Assembly: GCA_032595685.2 (NCBI GenBank)
Contig: CP159373.1
Location: forward strand, 1,695,001-1,759,000
DNA length: 64,000 bases
Source: Candidatus Electrothrix aestuarii
Lineage (GTDB): Bacteria > Desulfobacterota > Desulfobulbia > Desulfobulbales > Desulfobulbaceae
Direction: 5' to 3'
Made by a program: the position numbers and the translations under genes. Below the pieces are notes generated by a model. It did no database searches. It saw only the letters and a program-made list of their open reading frames with translations, and was not told where the DNA came from. Positions 32,936 through 40,678 of this stretch are shown in pieces (within the stretch, counting starts at the first letter, position 1; each line of letters opens with the position of its first letter).

Positions 32936-33694
32936 CTAATAAACTTTGAGAAAATATTGGCTATCGCTGGGGACAAAGGAGGGAAGCTCTATTTCTTGTT
33001 CTTCCTCTTCCTGAACCTCTTCTTCCTTTGTCTCTTCCTGTTTTTCTTGTTCCTCTGACCAGCCTGTTTTTTTCGAATAAACGGAGAAGAGCTTTACGTA
33101 TGCTTCACCCCGGTATCCTACCCAGCTGACTTCGATATTTCCTTCATCGTTATACTGGATTACTGGCTTTATATCCGGAACCTCATTGGCAGCATGAAGA
33201 ACCTGTGGATCAGTCCATTTTTTCCCTTGATAATGGCTATAATAAATATCATCATTGCCCCCGTCATTTCCTGCCCATACTAACCAGACACCTCCTTTTT
33301 TGTCGGCGAGAACAAAGGGAGTTATAGCGGAGTTCTGTTCCAGTGGAAGGTTTTGTGGTTCACTCCATTCCTTGTTTTTAAAGACAGCGTATTGTACGGA
33401 AATCCCGTTGGGACGGACAGCAGACCAGAAAAGCCATTTGGTCCCATTGATTCCAATATCAAGGACAGGATGGAGATTATTTGCGTTATTATCAGTTATC
33501 TGGACAGGGGTGCTCCATTTACCACTTGTCTTGGTGCTGGTGAAAATTTCATAACGAAGCCCATCTGATTGGGACCAGACCAGATCCTGCTGTTCCTCGG
33601 CAGCTTTTCCTTCATTATCCGGGTAAAAAAGAGCCAAGGAAAAAATAAAAAATATAAAGACTTGAACAGCGCGTCGCTTCGATTGCTTATGCAT
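32936..33694 (-). CDS. Secreted beta-propeller-like (sialidase-fold type) protein
   Basis: A 252-residue protein with a signal peptide (about 10-30, ending GKAAE). Repeating units have the pattern LVWSQSDGLRYEIFTSTKTS, WLFWSAVRPNG, WLVWAGNDGGNDDIYYSHYQ and VSWVGYRGEAY, each with a tryptophan and an aspartate/glycine turn. These resemble Asp-box or sialidase-type propeller blades, but only about four are present, so the propeller would be incomplete. The C-terminal 35 residues are a very acidic EEE/QEE tail before a short hydrophobic end. No catalytic set for a sialidase is visible. It lies between the DUF2142-like and SGNH hydrolase genes in the same direction. Probably binds extracellular material; function unknown. 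Confidence 0.6.
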   Translation of the reverse strand: MHKQSKRRAVQVFIFFIFSLALFYPDNEGKAAEEQQDLVWSQSDGLRYEIFTSTKTSGKWSTPVQITDNNANNLHPVLDIGINGTKWLFWSAVRPNGISVQYAVFKNKEWSEPQNLPLEQNSAITPFVLADKKGGVWLVWAGNDGGNDDIYYSHYQGKKWTDPQVLHAANEVPDIKPVIQYNDEGNIEVSWVGYRGEAYVKLFSVYSKKTGWSEEQEKQEETKEEEVQEEEEQEIELPSFVPSDSQYFLKVY

Positions 33695-33761
33695 TTTTTC
33701 AGGGGCTCCTGAGCAAGTATTAAGAAATAAGAAACAATCTCAAACAAACAGCAATTTCTGG

Positions 33762-35717
33762 CTACATAACATATTTACCTATATCACGCAAGCCGACCAG
33801 TACAAAATTATAAATCGAGAGAGAGAAAAGTATAAAAAACAAGGTATAAAAAAGCGGGCGGAAAATAATCCGCCGACAATGATAAAAGAGGACCGCTGCC
33901 ATAGGAATAATAGGGAGAAAATAGCGTCCCTGGGCCTGGAAATCGACTGTCCAGGCATGCCAGCAGGCCACAATGATCAGCAGAAGGGATGATCCTAATG
34001 CTATGGTGAGCAGAGATATGCCCGCCGCCTGCCCCCGGTAGGCTATAGAGCCGATGACGGTCAGGAGCAGGGCCAGACTGACATAGCGGACGTAGTTGTA
34101 GTACACAAAGGAGCCGGAGTATTGGGTGTATCCGTAAACACCAAAAGAGGTGCGGAAGGATTTTTCACCCCAGCGGTCCGCAGCCAGGAAATGCTTGAGC
34201 GTCGTTCCCCGCTTGCGCATTTCCAGATAAAAATGTCTCTTTTCAAGGGGCGTATCCGGGTTAAACAGCTCATCGGCGTACTGCCTGCGTGCTTCGAAGA
34301 GCAGCTCTCCTTTATTAAAATCGTTGACCCAGGCGTCGGTCAGGCGAATACCTGCAAAAACAGAGCAGCCAACAAGAAGTATTGCCGCAATGCGGAATAT
34401 TTTTTTTCTGCTCCATTCTGGGCGCAGGGCCCATACCTTCCAGATAAAGTAGCAGAAAAGGAAGATATAAAGGAAATAAAAATTCTGTTTCAGGAGCAGC
34501 AAAAAGCCGAGAAGCAGCCCTAAGAGGATAATTTTGAGCCAGGCATATTTCGTCTGCTCGGAAACAATCAACGAGTTCAAGGCTGATTGTTTGCCAGCGA
34601 GCTGATACGCTGCCACTAAACTCATGAAGGTGGCAAAGGCATCTGAATTAAAGTAACTAAAAATATACCAGATCTGCGGCGATATCAGAAAGGGGAGGAG
34701 AAAAAAGCGAAAATCCCTTTTCTGAAAGGCAAAAAAGATCAAGGCCCCAAAGAGGAGCACGTTGAAAAATCGAAGGAGGAAAAAGGGCTTTAAATAGAAG
34801 GGTTGCAAAAGCTGGAGGTATTTTCCTGCCAGGAAATAGATAACTTCTCCTGAATGCAGTCGAGAGACGCCGTAATGGCTATAGGTGTGGGTTATAGAGG
34901 GATCTCCGACCTTTGGAGGAAGATTGTGGTTGGTGTAGTATTTTCCAGCAGTTACATGTACATACTCATCAGGGTGGGTGTTGAAATCACTGATCAGGGC
35001 CATTGCCACGATCAGGCCAAGGGCCATAGCTCCCAGAACAGGGAGAAAATATGAGTCATTAAAAAAGTGTCGAAAAAGGAAAAATCCAGCTATTGCGAGG
35101 AAAATAACACAGAAGAAGCGGATGAGTTCTGTGGTGTCTGTCAGAGGAGAGAAGAGCCGTTCTCTCCTGGGAAGAAGGAGTTTGAGCTGCGGGTCCTTGC
35201 TCATAATCTGGAGTTTCACCCCTTGGTCGTGTCGGGTGAGCGCTTCAACGCCACTGAGGATTTCCAGGTTTTGAAAATCTTTACGGCTCTGAACATGGTA
35301 GTCAGGATATCCCCATTGCTTAATATGCAGTGACTTGATGTTGATCCAGGCGGTCTTTTCCCCAGGATCCAGGCGGAGGTAGTCCACATGAGCGGTATTG
35401 CTCACCCGTATGGAATAGCTTGTCTTTCCCGGTTCGATCAACAGCTCCGTCATATGATGTTCGCTGAAATTTCCAGATTTATTTGGCCAGTACACCTTGA
35501 AGACCGTACGGGTATCGGTTTCCAGTTCCAGTTGGAGGAGGCCACTGTTTAACACCAGGAAATAATATCCAGTCATCAGGAGGAGCATGCAGAGAAGAAG
35601 CTGCCACCACCAGTGCTTTTTCTTGGCTGGAGAAGGTGTTGGTATTTCTTCGTCCTGCAGGCCAGTCAGAAGGGCTGGAACGGCAGGTTGCTTGGAAAGA
35701 GAGCGAAACAAATTCAT
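33762..35717 (-). CDS. Polytopic membrane protein, DUF2142-like (predicted glycosyltransferase fold)
   Basis: A 651-residue protein with one N-terminal membrane segment (about 36-56), a soluble periplasmic beta-rich domain (about 60-195), and a membrane domain of about ten segments. After the second segment comes SDFNTHPDEYVHVTAGKYY. A PDE-H motif in this first extracytoplasmic loop is characteristic of DUF2142 and related GT-C glycosyltransferase-like membrane proteins, where the acidic residues act in catalysis with polyprenyl-linked sugars. The substrate is unknown. It is the first gene of a four-gene minus-strand run of envelope genes (35717 down to 30827), 37 bp after nadA, and may take part in making a surface glycan. 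Confidence 0.75.
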   Translation of the reverse strand: MNLFRSLSKQPAVPALLTGLQDEEIPTPSPAKKKHWWWQLLLCMLLLMTGYYFLVLNSGLLQLELETDTRTVFKVYWPNKSGNFSEHHMTELLIEPGKTSYSIRVSNTAHVDYLRLDPGEKTAWINIKSLHIKQWGYPDYHVQSRKDFQNLEILSGVEALTRHDQGVKLQIMSKDPQLKLLLPRRERLFSPLTDTTELIRFFCVIFLAIAGFFLFRHFFNDSYFLPVLGAMALGLIVAMALISDFNTHPDEYVHVTAGKYYTNHNLPPKVGDPSITHTYSHYGVSRLHSGEVIYFLAGKYLQLLQPFYLKPFFLLRFFNVLLFGALIFFAFQKRDFRFFLLPFLISPQIWYIFSYFNSDAFATFMSLVAAYQLAGKQSALNSLIVSEQTKYAWLKIILLGLLLGFLLLLKQNFYFLYIFLFCYFIWKVWALRPEWSRKKIFRIAAILLVGCSVFAGIRLTDAWVNDFNKGELLFEARRQYADELFNPDTPLEKRHFYLEMRKRGTTLKHFLAADRWGEKSFRTSFGVYGYTQYSGSFVYYNYVRYVSLALLLTVIGSIAYRGQAAGISLLTIALGSSLLLIIVACWHAWTVDFQAQGRYFLPIIPMAAVLFYHCRRIIFRPLFYTLFFILFSLSIYNFVLVGLRDIGKYVM

Positions 35718-35754
35718 AGTACGTGCTTTGTATCCATCAAGAAACTGGGGGAAA

Positions 35755-36852
35755 TCAGATTGACAGCATCCTGTCGAGACAGCTCTTGGCCTGGAGGGCG
35801 ATCTCTTCAGGGACCTGGATTTGATTAACTACTCTTCCTTCTGCAAGATTATCCAGTACCCAGAGGAGGTTGGCTGGCTTGACTGCTGACATGGTTGGGC
35901 AAAGGCAGGACGGGGTCAGCGAGTGAATGCTCTTGTCTGGATGTTGCTTGGCCAAGCGCTCCACTAGATTGAGCTCTGTACCGATAACCCAGTGACTGCC
36001 TGCTTGGCTGGCTGCAACAGCGGAGATAATGGCCTCTGTAGACCCGGACATATCGGCCAGACGGAGAACCTCGTTGCGGCATTCTGGATGGACAATGATT
36101 TTTGCTTGAGGATCTTGAGCGCGCCATGAATGCACATGCTCAGGAAAGCTGCGCATATGCACCTCGCAATAGCCATCCCATAGCACAACCCGTGCCTGTT
36201 GCAGCTGCTCTTTACTGCATCCTCCCAGCGGTTCTCCCCGTCGCCAGAGCACAACCTGTTCCTCTGGAAGACCCAGGGCAAAGGAGGCATTACGGCCGAG
36301 GTGCTGGTCCGGGAAAAAGAAGACCAGTTTTCCTCGAGAAAGGGCCCAGTCAAGAACTCGCTCTGCATTGGAGGAAGTGCAGGAGGAACCGCCTTTTTCT
36401 CCAACAAAACTTTTCACAGCAGCTGAGGAATTGACATAGGTAACCGGAGTGATAGCTTCCTCGGCTACCCCGGTTGCCTCCATGAGTTCGGTCCAGGCTG
36501 CGGCAACCGCTCCTCTGGTGGACATGTCTGCCATTGGACAGCCTGCATCAAGGTGAGGGAGGATGACCTGTTGGTGTTCAGCTGAGAGAATATCTGCGGC
36601 TTCAGCCATGAAATGGACTCCGCAGAAAATAAGAAACTGTTTGTCTTTGATTTTTGCCGCGTCAGCAGCCAGCTTCAGGGAATCACCGGTAAGGTCAGCG
36701 AATTGATATATGGAATCGTGCTGGTAATGATGGCTGAGAATGAGCAGATTGTCTGCGAGCTCTTTTTTCCGGGCCGCAATGCGTTCGACAAGTTCTTCTT
36801 CCTGCATCCCTTGGTATAATGATCCGATATCTGGCTGGTGGGCAAATGACAT
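35755..36852 (-). CDS. nadA: Quinolinate synthase A
   Basis: NadA condenses iminoaspartate with dihydroxyacetone phosphate to quinolinate in NAD biosynthesis, using an oxygen-sensitive [4Fe-4S] cluster. At 365 residues it has normal length. Visible motifs: LSHHYQHDSIYQFAD at the N-terminus, FCGVHFMAEAADILS, DAGCPMADM (cluster cysteine), YVNSSAAVKS, CTSSNAERVLDWA, HPECRNEV (cluster cysteine region), GSTEAIISAV and CLCPTMSAVKPANLLW (last cluster cysteine). AAGGAG lies about ten bases before ATG 36852. No nadB or nadC is in the window. A 15-bp palindrome (36930-36944) about 80 bp upstream might be an operator. Confidence 0.96.
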   Translation of the reverse strand: MSFAHQPDIGSLYQGMQEEELVERIAARKKELADNLLILSHHYQHDSIYQFADLTGDSLKLAADAAKIKDKQFLIFCGVHFMAEAADILSAEHQQVILPHLDAGCPMADMSTRGAVAAAWTELMEATGVAEEAITPVTYVNSSAAVKSFVGEKGGSSCTSSNAERVLDWALSRGKLVFFFPDQHLGRNASFALGLPEEQVVLWRRGEPLGGCSKEQLQQARVVLWDGYCEVHMRSFPEHVHSWRAQDPQAKIIVHPECRNEVLRLADMSGSTEAIISAVAASQAGSHWVIGTELNLVERLAKQHPDKSIHSLTPSCLCPTMSAVKPANLLWVLDNLAEGRVVNQIQVPEEIALQAKSCLDRMLSI

Positions 36853-36929
36853 GACGACCGGGCTCCTTTGTTGTTTTCTTAGGTCTTCTTGCTGTGTTTA
36901 TGCTGCTCAGACCGTATTTTAAAGCATAT

Positions 36930-36944
36930 ACAACATAATGTTGT
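36930..36944. promoter_or_regulatory. Palindrome upstream of nadA (possible operator)
   Basis: ACAACAT A ATGTTGT is a perfect 7+1+7 palindrome lying 78 bp before the nadA start. It is close to a possible minus-strand -10 (TAAAAT, read on the minus strand). The regulator is not identifiable. Confidence 0.3.
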
Positions 36945-36988
36945 CGATACATCACTGTATCAAACCAGTTTTTTGGCTTCACAACAAT

Positions 36989-37020
36989 AAAAAAAGCCCC
37001 TGCCCGGTCAGGCAGAGGCT
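36989..37020 (-). terminator. Rho-independent terminator after the HPF/cold-shock gene
   Basis: On the minus strand a 10-bp stem (AGCCTCTGCC/GGCAGGGGCT, one wobble) with a 6-base loop is followed by a T-run. It ends the 37053-37592 gene and separates it from nadA. Confidence 0.8.
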
Positions 37021-37052
37021 TCTCGCTTTTTTCTTCTATGCTTGAGCAATAA

Positions 37053-37592
37053 TCAGGCAGCCTTCACCCATACGGCCTGTAACCCTTTCACACCATCTTC
37101 CATAGCGAGGCTTACAGCAGCACCTTCCTCAAGATCATCCATAGAAAGATCTTTCAATGCATTGGCATGAAAGAAGACTTCCTGGTTATCCTGAGTCATG
37201 ATAAAGCCATACTCAGCAAACATGCGCTGGACAGTTCCACGGGCATCGCCTCCAGGAACGCCGCCCTGATTTTTCGGACTGACCTGATGTTTGTGGTTTT
37301 GTTTTTTCTGAACAATATCTTTTAACTGTAAGCCAAGGACATCAAAGCTCTCAACCAACAGGGCATGTACTTTTTCGCCCCAACGTTTGACCACGACTGT
37401 ATCATTCGGTACAGAAGCAACCAGACTGATTTCGTACCCTCCTTCTTTGTAGCCGGGAGTGGCTGCGATTGTTACGCGAAGATGAAGAACCAGGTTTGCA
37501 TAATGGCGGATAAGTTTTTCTCGTTCTTCTTCTATTTTCTCCTGCCAGCCTTTGCGCATGTCAAGATTTCTGGCCTCAACTTTTAGATCCAT
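37053..37592 (-). CDS. HPF/RaiA-like ribosome-associated domain fused to cold-shock domain
   Basis: A 179-residue protein. ATG 37592 is chosen because GGAGG precedes it by four to five bases, and the product then starts directly in the HPF-like domain (MDLKVEARNLDM). Residues 1-100 resemble the ribosome hibernation/sigma-54 modulation family (LRVTIAATPGYKEGGYEISL, KRWGEKVHALLVESFDVLGLQL). Residues about 115-178 are a cold-shock domain with ARGTVQRMFAEYGFIMTQDN and VFFHANAL, the RNP-1 and RNP-2-like nucleic-acid-binding strands. Such a protein probably binds ribosomes or RNA under stress or starvation. It is monocistronic with its own terminator at 36989-37020. Confidence 0.85.
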   Translation of the reverse strand: MDLKVEARNLDMRKGWQEKIEEEREKLIRHYANLVLHLRVTIAATPGYKEGGYEISLVASVPNDTVVVKRWGEKVHALLVESFDVLGLQLKDIVQKKQNHKHQVSPKNQGGVPGGDARGTVQRMFAEYGFIMTQDNQEVFFHANALKDLSMDDLEEGAAVSLAMEDGVKGLQAVWVKAA

Positions 37593-38081
37593 ATATCCTC
37601 CACAGTTTAGTAGTGCCAGTGACCCTGTGTCACTGTTTTCTAAAAGATTATTTGTACCACTCTTGCCCGAACAGTCCTTCCGAAAGCACGAATACCCCTC
37701 CAATGCCCGAGGGTACCGAAAAATGTTCTGTAAAACCCGCAGAAAGTGCAGAATAAGAAGGGGATGTTTGGCCGTACCGGAAGAAATTCTGAGTGTTTAT
37801 CGTGGAATATAACCTTATCATAGCTTTATTATAGACATTGATCCCTGAATAGACAAGATCTAAAACGACATTTACTTGACGAAAGCTTTCAGGGCCGTGT
37901 AGCATTTATTTTATGTGAAAGTATGAACTTTCATGTTGCGCTGTACCTTCCCCGGAGGGGGGAGCTGAATTCAAGGGAATCCCAGGAGATGGAATTTTCA
38001 TGCACTGTATCCAGTTCGGCCTAATACATCTGATAGATGTAATGGATGCCATAAAGAATGTTATATAAACAGGATAAAATT
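37593..38081. other. Divergent intergenic region (HPF/CSD gene and hemH)
   Basis: About 490 bp. A candidate hemH promoter and an 18-bp palindrome are described separately. A second short palindrome, ACATCT GAT AGATGT, lies at 38027-38041. No convincing gene was seen; an open minus-strand frame at 37648-37905 has no ribosome-binding site or recognisable product. Confidence 0.35.
37876..37933 (+). promoter_or_regulatory. Candidate promoter and operator upstream of hemH
   Basis: TTGACG (37876-37881) and TAGCAT (37900-37905) are 18 bp apart, an acceptable sigma-70 pair. Immediately downstream, TGAAAGT ATGA ACTTTCA (37916-37933) is a perfect 7+4+7 palindrome that would overlap the transcription start, a usual repressor position. 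The regulator is unknown. Confidence 0.4.
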
Positions 38082-39047
38082 ATGGATAAAAAGATAGGCG
38101 TACTCTTGTTGAATATGGGAGGGCCGGAAAAACAAGAGGATGTTCGCTCCTTTCTCTATAACCTCTTCTCGGATCGTCAGATTATCCGCCTTGGCCCTGC
38201 TTTGCTGCAAAAGCCCATTGCTGCCATGATTGCCCGAAAACGTGCCCCGGGGAGTATGGCGAATTACCAGAAACTCGGCGGCGGTTCACCACTGACCCGC
38301 ATAACCGCTGAGCAGGCGCAGGCCCTGGAACAGAGCCTGGCTGATGATGGAGATTTTATCGTACGTTCCTGCATGCGTTATTGGCATCCCTTTGCCGATG
38401 CTGCCTTGCAGGAAATGGTCAATGCCGGAGTACGCCAGTTGATTGCACTTCCTCTCTATCCCCATTATTGCCGGGCAACTACGGAGTCCTCTTTTTCCGA
38501 CCTTCGACGACATAAGGAAAAGCTTAGTTTGGAAGTGCCCCTGCGGGAGATTTCCTCCTGGCCTGATGAGCCGGAGTATATCGATGCCCTGGCTTCCCGT
38601 GTTCGGGATGGATTAGCGCTTTTTTCCTCCGAGGAGCAGGATGCTGTGCAGTTGGTCTATAGTGCTCATAGTTTGCCGAAAAAATTTATTGATCAGGGTG
38701 ATCCCTATGTGGAAGAGTTGCAACGGACTATTGCTGCCCTTGAAGAGCAGGTCGGCAGACAGGGGCGGCTCTGCTTTCAAAGCCGGAGCGGTCCTGTGGA
38801 ATGGCTGGAACCCAGTACGCCGGATATGTTAAAGCAGCTCGCTGAAGAAGGGCAGAAAAACATCTTGATGATACCCATAGCCTTTGTTTCCGATCATATT
38901 GAGACCTTATACGAGATTGATATGCTATACAAGGAGCAGGCAGCAGGATTGGGCATGCGGCTTGAGTCGACCCGAGGCTTGAACGACGATCCGCAATTTA
39001 TCCAGGCCTTGCGGACCTTGGTGTTGCGGGCACGAGATACTGAATAG
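38082..39047 (+). CDS. hemH: Ferrochelatase
   Basis: Ferrochelatase inserts Fe(II) into a porphyrin (protoporphyrin IX, or coproporphyrin in some lineages) at the end of heme synthesis. ATG 38082 with AGGA upstream gives 321 residues; an earlier ATG at 38058 lacks a ribosome-binding site. Motifs: LLLNMGGPEKQEDVRSFLYN, YPHYCRATTESSF, VYSAHSLPKKFIDQGDPY (catalytic histidine) and IPIAFVSDHIETLYEID (catalytic glutamate). The gene stands alone on the plus strand and is convergent with the DUF2062 gene 11 bp downstream. A heme requirement agrees with the heme enzyme KatG encoded at 56063-58270. Confidence 0.95.
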   Translation: MDKKIGVLLLNMGGPEKQEDVRSFLYNLFSDRQIIRLGPALLQKPIAAMIARKRAPGSMANYQKLGGGSPLTRITAEQAQALEQSLADDGDFIVRSCMRYWHPFADAALQEMVNAGVRQLIALPLYPHYCRATTESSFSDLRRHKEKLSLEVPLREISSWPDEPEYIDALASRVRDGLALFSSEEQDAVQLVYSAHSLPKKFIDQGDPYVEELQRTIAALEEQVGRQGRLCFQSRSGPVEWLEPSTPDMLKQLAEEGQKNILMIPIAFVSDHIETLYEIDMLYKEQAAGLGMRLESTRGLNDDPQFIQALRTLVLRARDTE

Positions 39048-39058
39048 GACTTGAGGAT

Positions 39059-39565
39059 TTACTTATTCAACAGGTGTTTGTGCTGTCTTTTTTCCTGCAA
39101 GCGGGTAAAGAGACGGAGCGTGATGAGGTAGGTGATAATGCCCACGGGGATAGCCAGGACAAGACCACCAGTCAGGAGGACCAGGAGAGCATCAACACCC
39201 AAGTTTCCCATGATTTTTATACCATCAAAAAAGGAAGCGTGTCGAACCAGAAGGAGGACGCCATGCAGTTGCTTCCAATCCAGCCTGCCGGGCAGCAGGA
39301 TACTCCCTATCTTCCAGGCCAGATAGTATTGCGGTACAAAGGTCAGAGGATTGCTCACCAGGGCGCTCATCAGGAGGGCGGCTAAGGTGTTAACACGAAA
39401 GAGCAGGGTCATCCCGACAATACAGAGGGTATGCAGGGGAAGGGTAGGAGTCGCAGCGATAGAGGCTCCGAGGGCTGAGCCAAGAGCCAGAGAAAAAGGC
39501 GAATCTTGCAGGCGGATAAAACGGAGATAATAGTACCGGCTTGCCCGTCGAGGATTCAGTTTCAC
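39059..39565 (-). CDS. DUF2062-family membrane protein
   Basis: A 168-residue protein with three to four hydrophobic segments. The family pattern of DUF2062 is clear: SPFSLALGSALGASIAATPT near the first segment, then FRVNTLAALLMSALVSNPLTF and a C-terminal membrane segment (VLLTGGLVLAIPVGIITYLI). DUF2062 proteins are small inner-membrane proteins without an assigned biochemical role, sometimes fused to glycosyltransferases. It is encoded convergent with hemH and upstream of a short spacer to the Pal-like gene terminator. Function unknown. Confidence 0.85.
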   Translation of the reverse strand: MKLNPRRASRYYYLRFIRLQDSPFSLALGSALGASIAATPTLPLHTLCIVGMTLLFRVNTLAALLMSALVSNPLTFVPQYYLAWKIGSILLPGRLDWKQLHGVLLLVRHASFFDGIKIMGNLGVDALLVLLTGGLVLAIPVGIITYLITLRLFTRLQEKRQHKHLLNK

Positions 39566-39659
39566 AGTAATGCCTGCTTAGTACCTATTTAATGCCTGTT
39601 GGTGGACGTGTTGAGAGAGGTTATAGGCGAAAGGAATTCTGTTCGTCTCGGTATGTGAT

Positions 39660-39692
39660 AAAAAAAGACCGAACAGTGAACTGTCCGGTCTT
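39660..39692 (-). terminator. Rho-independent terminator after the Pal-like gene
   Basis: On the minus strand, AAGACCGGACAGT pairs with ACTGTTCGGTCTT (one G-T pair) and is followed by a run of T. It is 24 bp after the stop of the Pal-like gene and is a strong candidate. Confidence 0.88.
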
Positions 39693-39715
39693 GATCAACA
39701 TCTGAGAAGAGAGGG

Positions 39716-40438
39716 TTATTCCAGGACAAAATCATCCCGACGATTATACGAGTAATCGCTTTCTTCAGAACCGGTAAACAGCGGACGCTCTTCGCCATAG
39801 GATACGGTTCTGATTCTGGCACTGTCAACACCGAGCTTTATCAGGTATTTTTTGGCGGTCATTGCCCGGCGTTCTCCCAGGGCTAAGTTATATTCATTGG
39901 TTCCCTGCTCATCACAGTTCCCCTCAATGAGGACATTGCTGGCCACGTTGCTTTTCAGATAGTCCGCGTTATGCTCCATAAAAACAATCTGATCTTTGCG
40001 GATTTCAGATTGATCAAAATTAAAGTACACAGGGCGTAATTGCACAGAGGAACGGCCATGTTCTTTCTTATATGCGGTTGATTTGTTCTCAACCGCCTGG
40101 CTTCCAAAACCTAATTTTTGTTCTCCAGGCCCGCTGCCTGCGTCAAGGGTCTCAACGATAGGGGTATTGTCCCCCTCCTCCTCCTCGGGTAAGGGAAGAT
40201 CTTCTACCAAGGTACCCATATTTTCTTCTTCTATGGCCCCAGGCTCTATGGCCCCCTGCTCTTCTTCCTGAAGGTTTCCATAACTGAGAGGATAAGTGGT
40301 TGCTGTTGCCAGTTCAGGCTTGCTGCTTTCCTCTGTTGTTGCTTGATACGGTTCGATTTCCTTCGGGCCACAACCGGAAAGGATAAGAGGGAGTGTCATA
40401 CAAGCTAATAAAAGCATGCGGGGCATGAAAGTATTCAT
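39716..40438 (-). CDS. pal: Pal-like OmpA-domain lipoprotein
   Basis: A 240-residue protein with a lipoprotein signal (LILSGC), an acidic linker of about 100 residues rich in E and G (30-125), and a C-terminal OmpA/Pal peptidoglycan-binding domain. The domain shows VYFNFDQSEI, LIEGNCDEQGTNEYNLALGE and RRAMTAKKYLIKLGV, and the VSYGEERP motif near the end. Pal-type proteins hold the outer membrane to peptidoglycan and work with Tol proteins at division. The CDEQGT and NLALGERRA signatures are those of Pal specifically. The usual tolB gene is not adjacent; it is a single gene with its own terminator at 39660-39692. The long acidic linker is longer than in classic Pal (about 170 residues). Confidence 0.9.
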   Translation of the reverse strand: MNTFMPRMLLLACMTLPLILSGCGPKEIEPYQATTEESSKPELATATTYPLSYGNLQEEEQGAIEPGAIEEENMGTLVEDLPLPEEEEGDNTPIVETLDAGSGPGEQKLGFGSQAVENKSTAYKKEHGRSSVQLRPVYFNFDQSEIRKDQIVFMEHNADYLKSNVASNVLIEGNCDEQGTNEYNLALGERRAMTAKKYLIKLGVDSARIRTVSYGEERPLFTGSEESDYSYNRRDDFVLE

Positions 40439-40573
40439 GGGAGGATCCTCATCAAGATATTGTTGATAAAAGAGAAGAAAAATATATTTATGTTTGTATA
40501 TTTAACTTGTTCTGTTATAGATCGTCAAGAAAAATTCTGATTCTCAGAATCTTCTTAATCGAGGCTTTTTTTC

Positions 40574-40621
40574 TTGCCAGTAAAAGGCATTCTGCTGGCA
40601 ATAAATGCCTTTTGCTAGCAA
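40574..40621 (+). promoter_or_regulatory. Imperfect hairpin upstream of the nth-xth fusion
   Basis: TTGCCAGTAAAAGGCAT (40574-40590) and ATGCCTTTTGCTAGCAA (40605-40621) pair over 15 of 17 positions with a 14-base loop. It lies about 60 bp before the start codon in the 5' leader or promoter region. It could be an mRNA leader structure or a repressor site. Confidence 0.4.
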
Positions 40622-40678
40622 GGAAAGGGGAACACATATCATGTTACGATTAAAGGATAAAAAATAAGGGTGCAGAGG

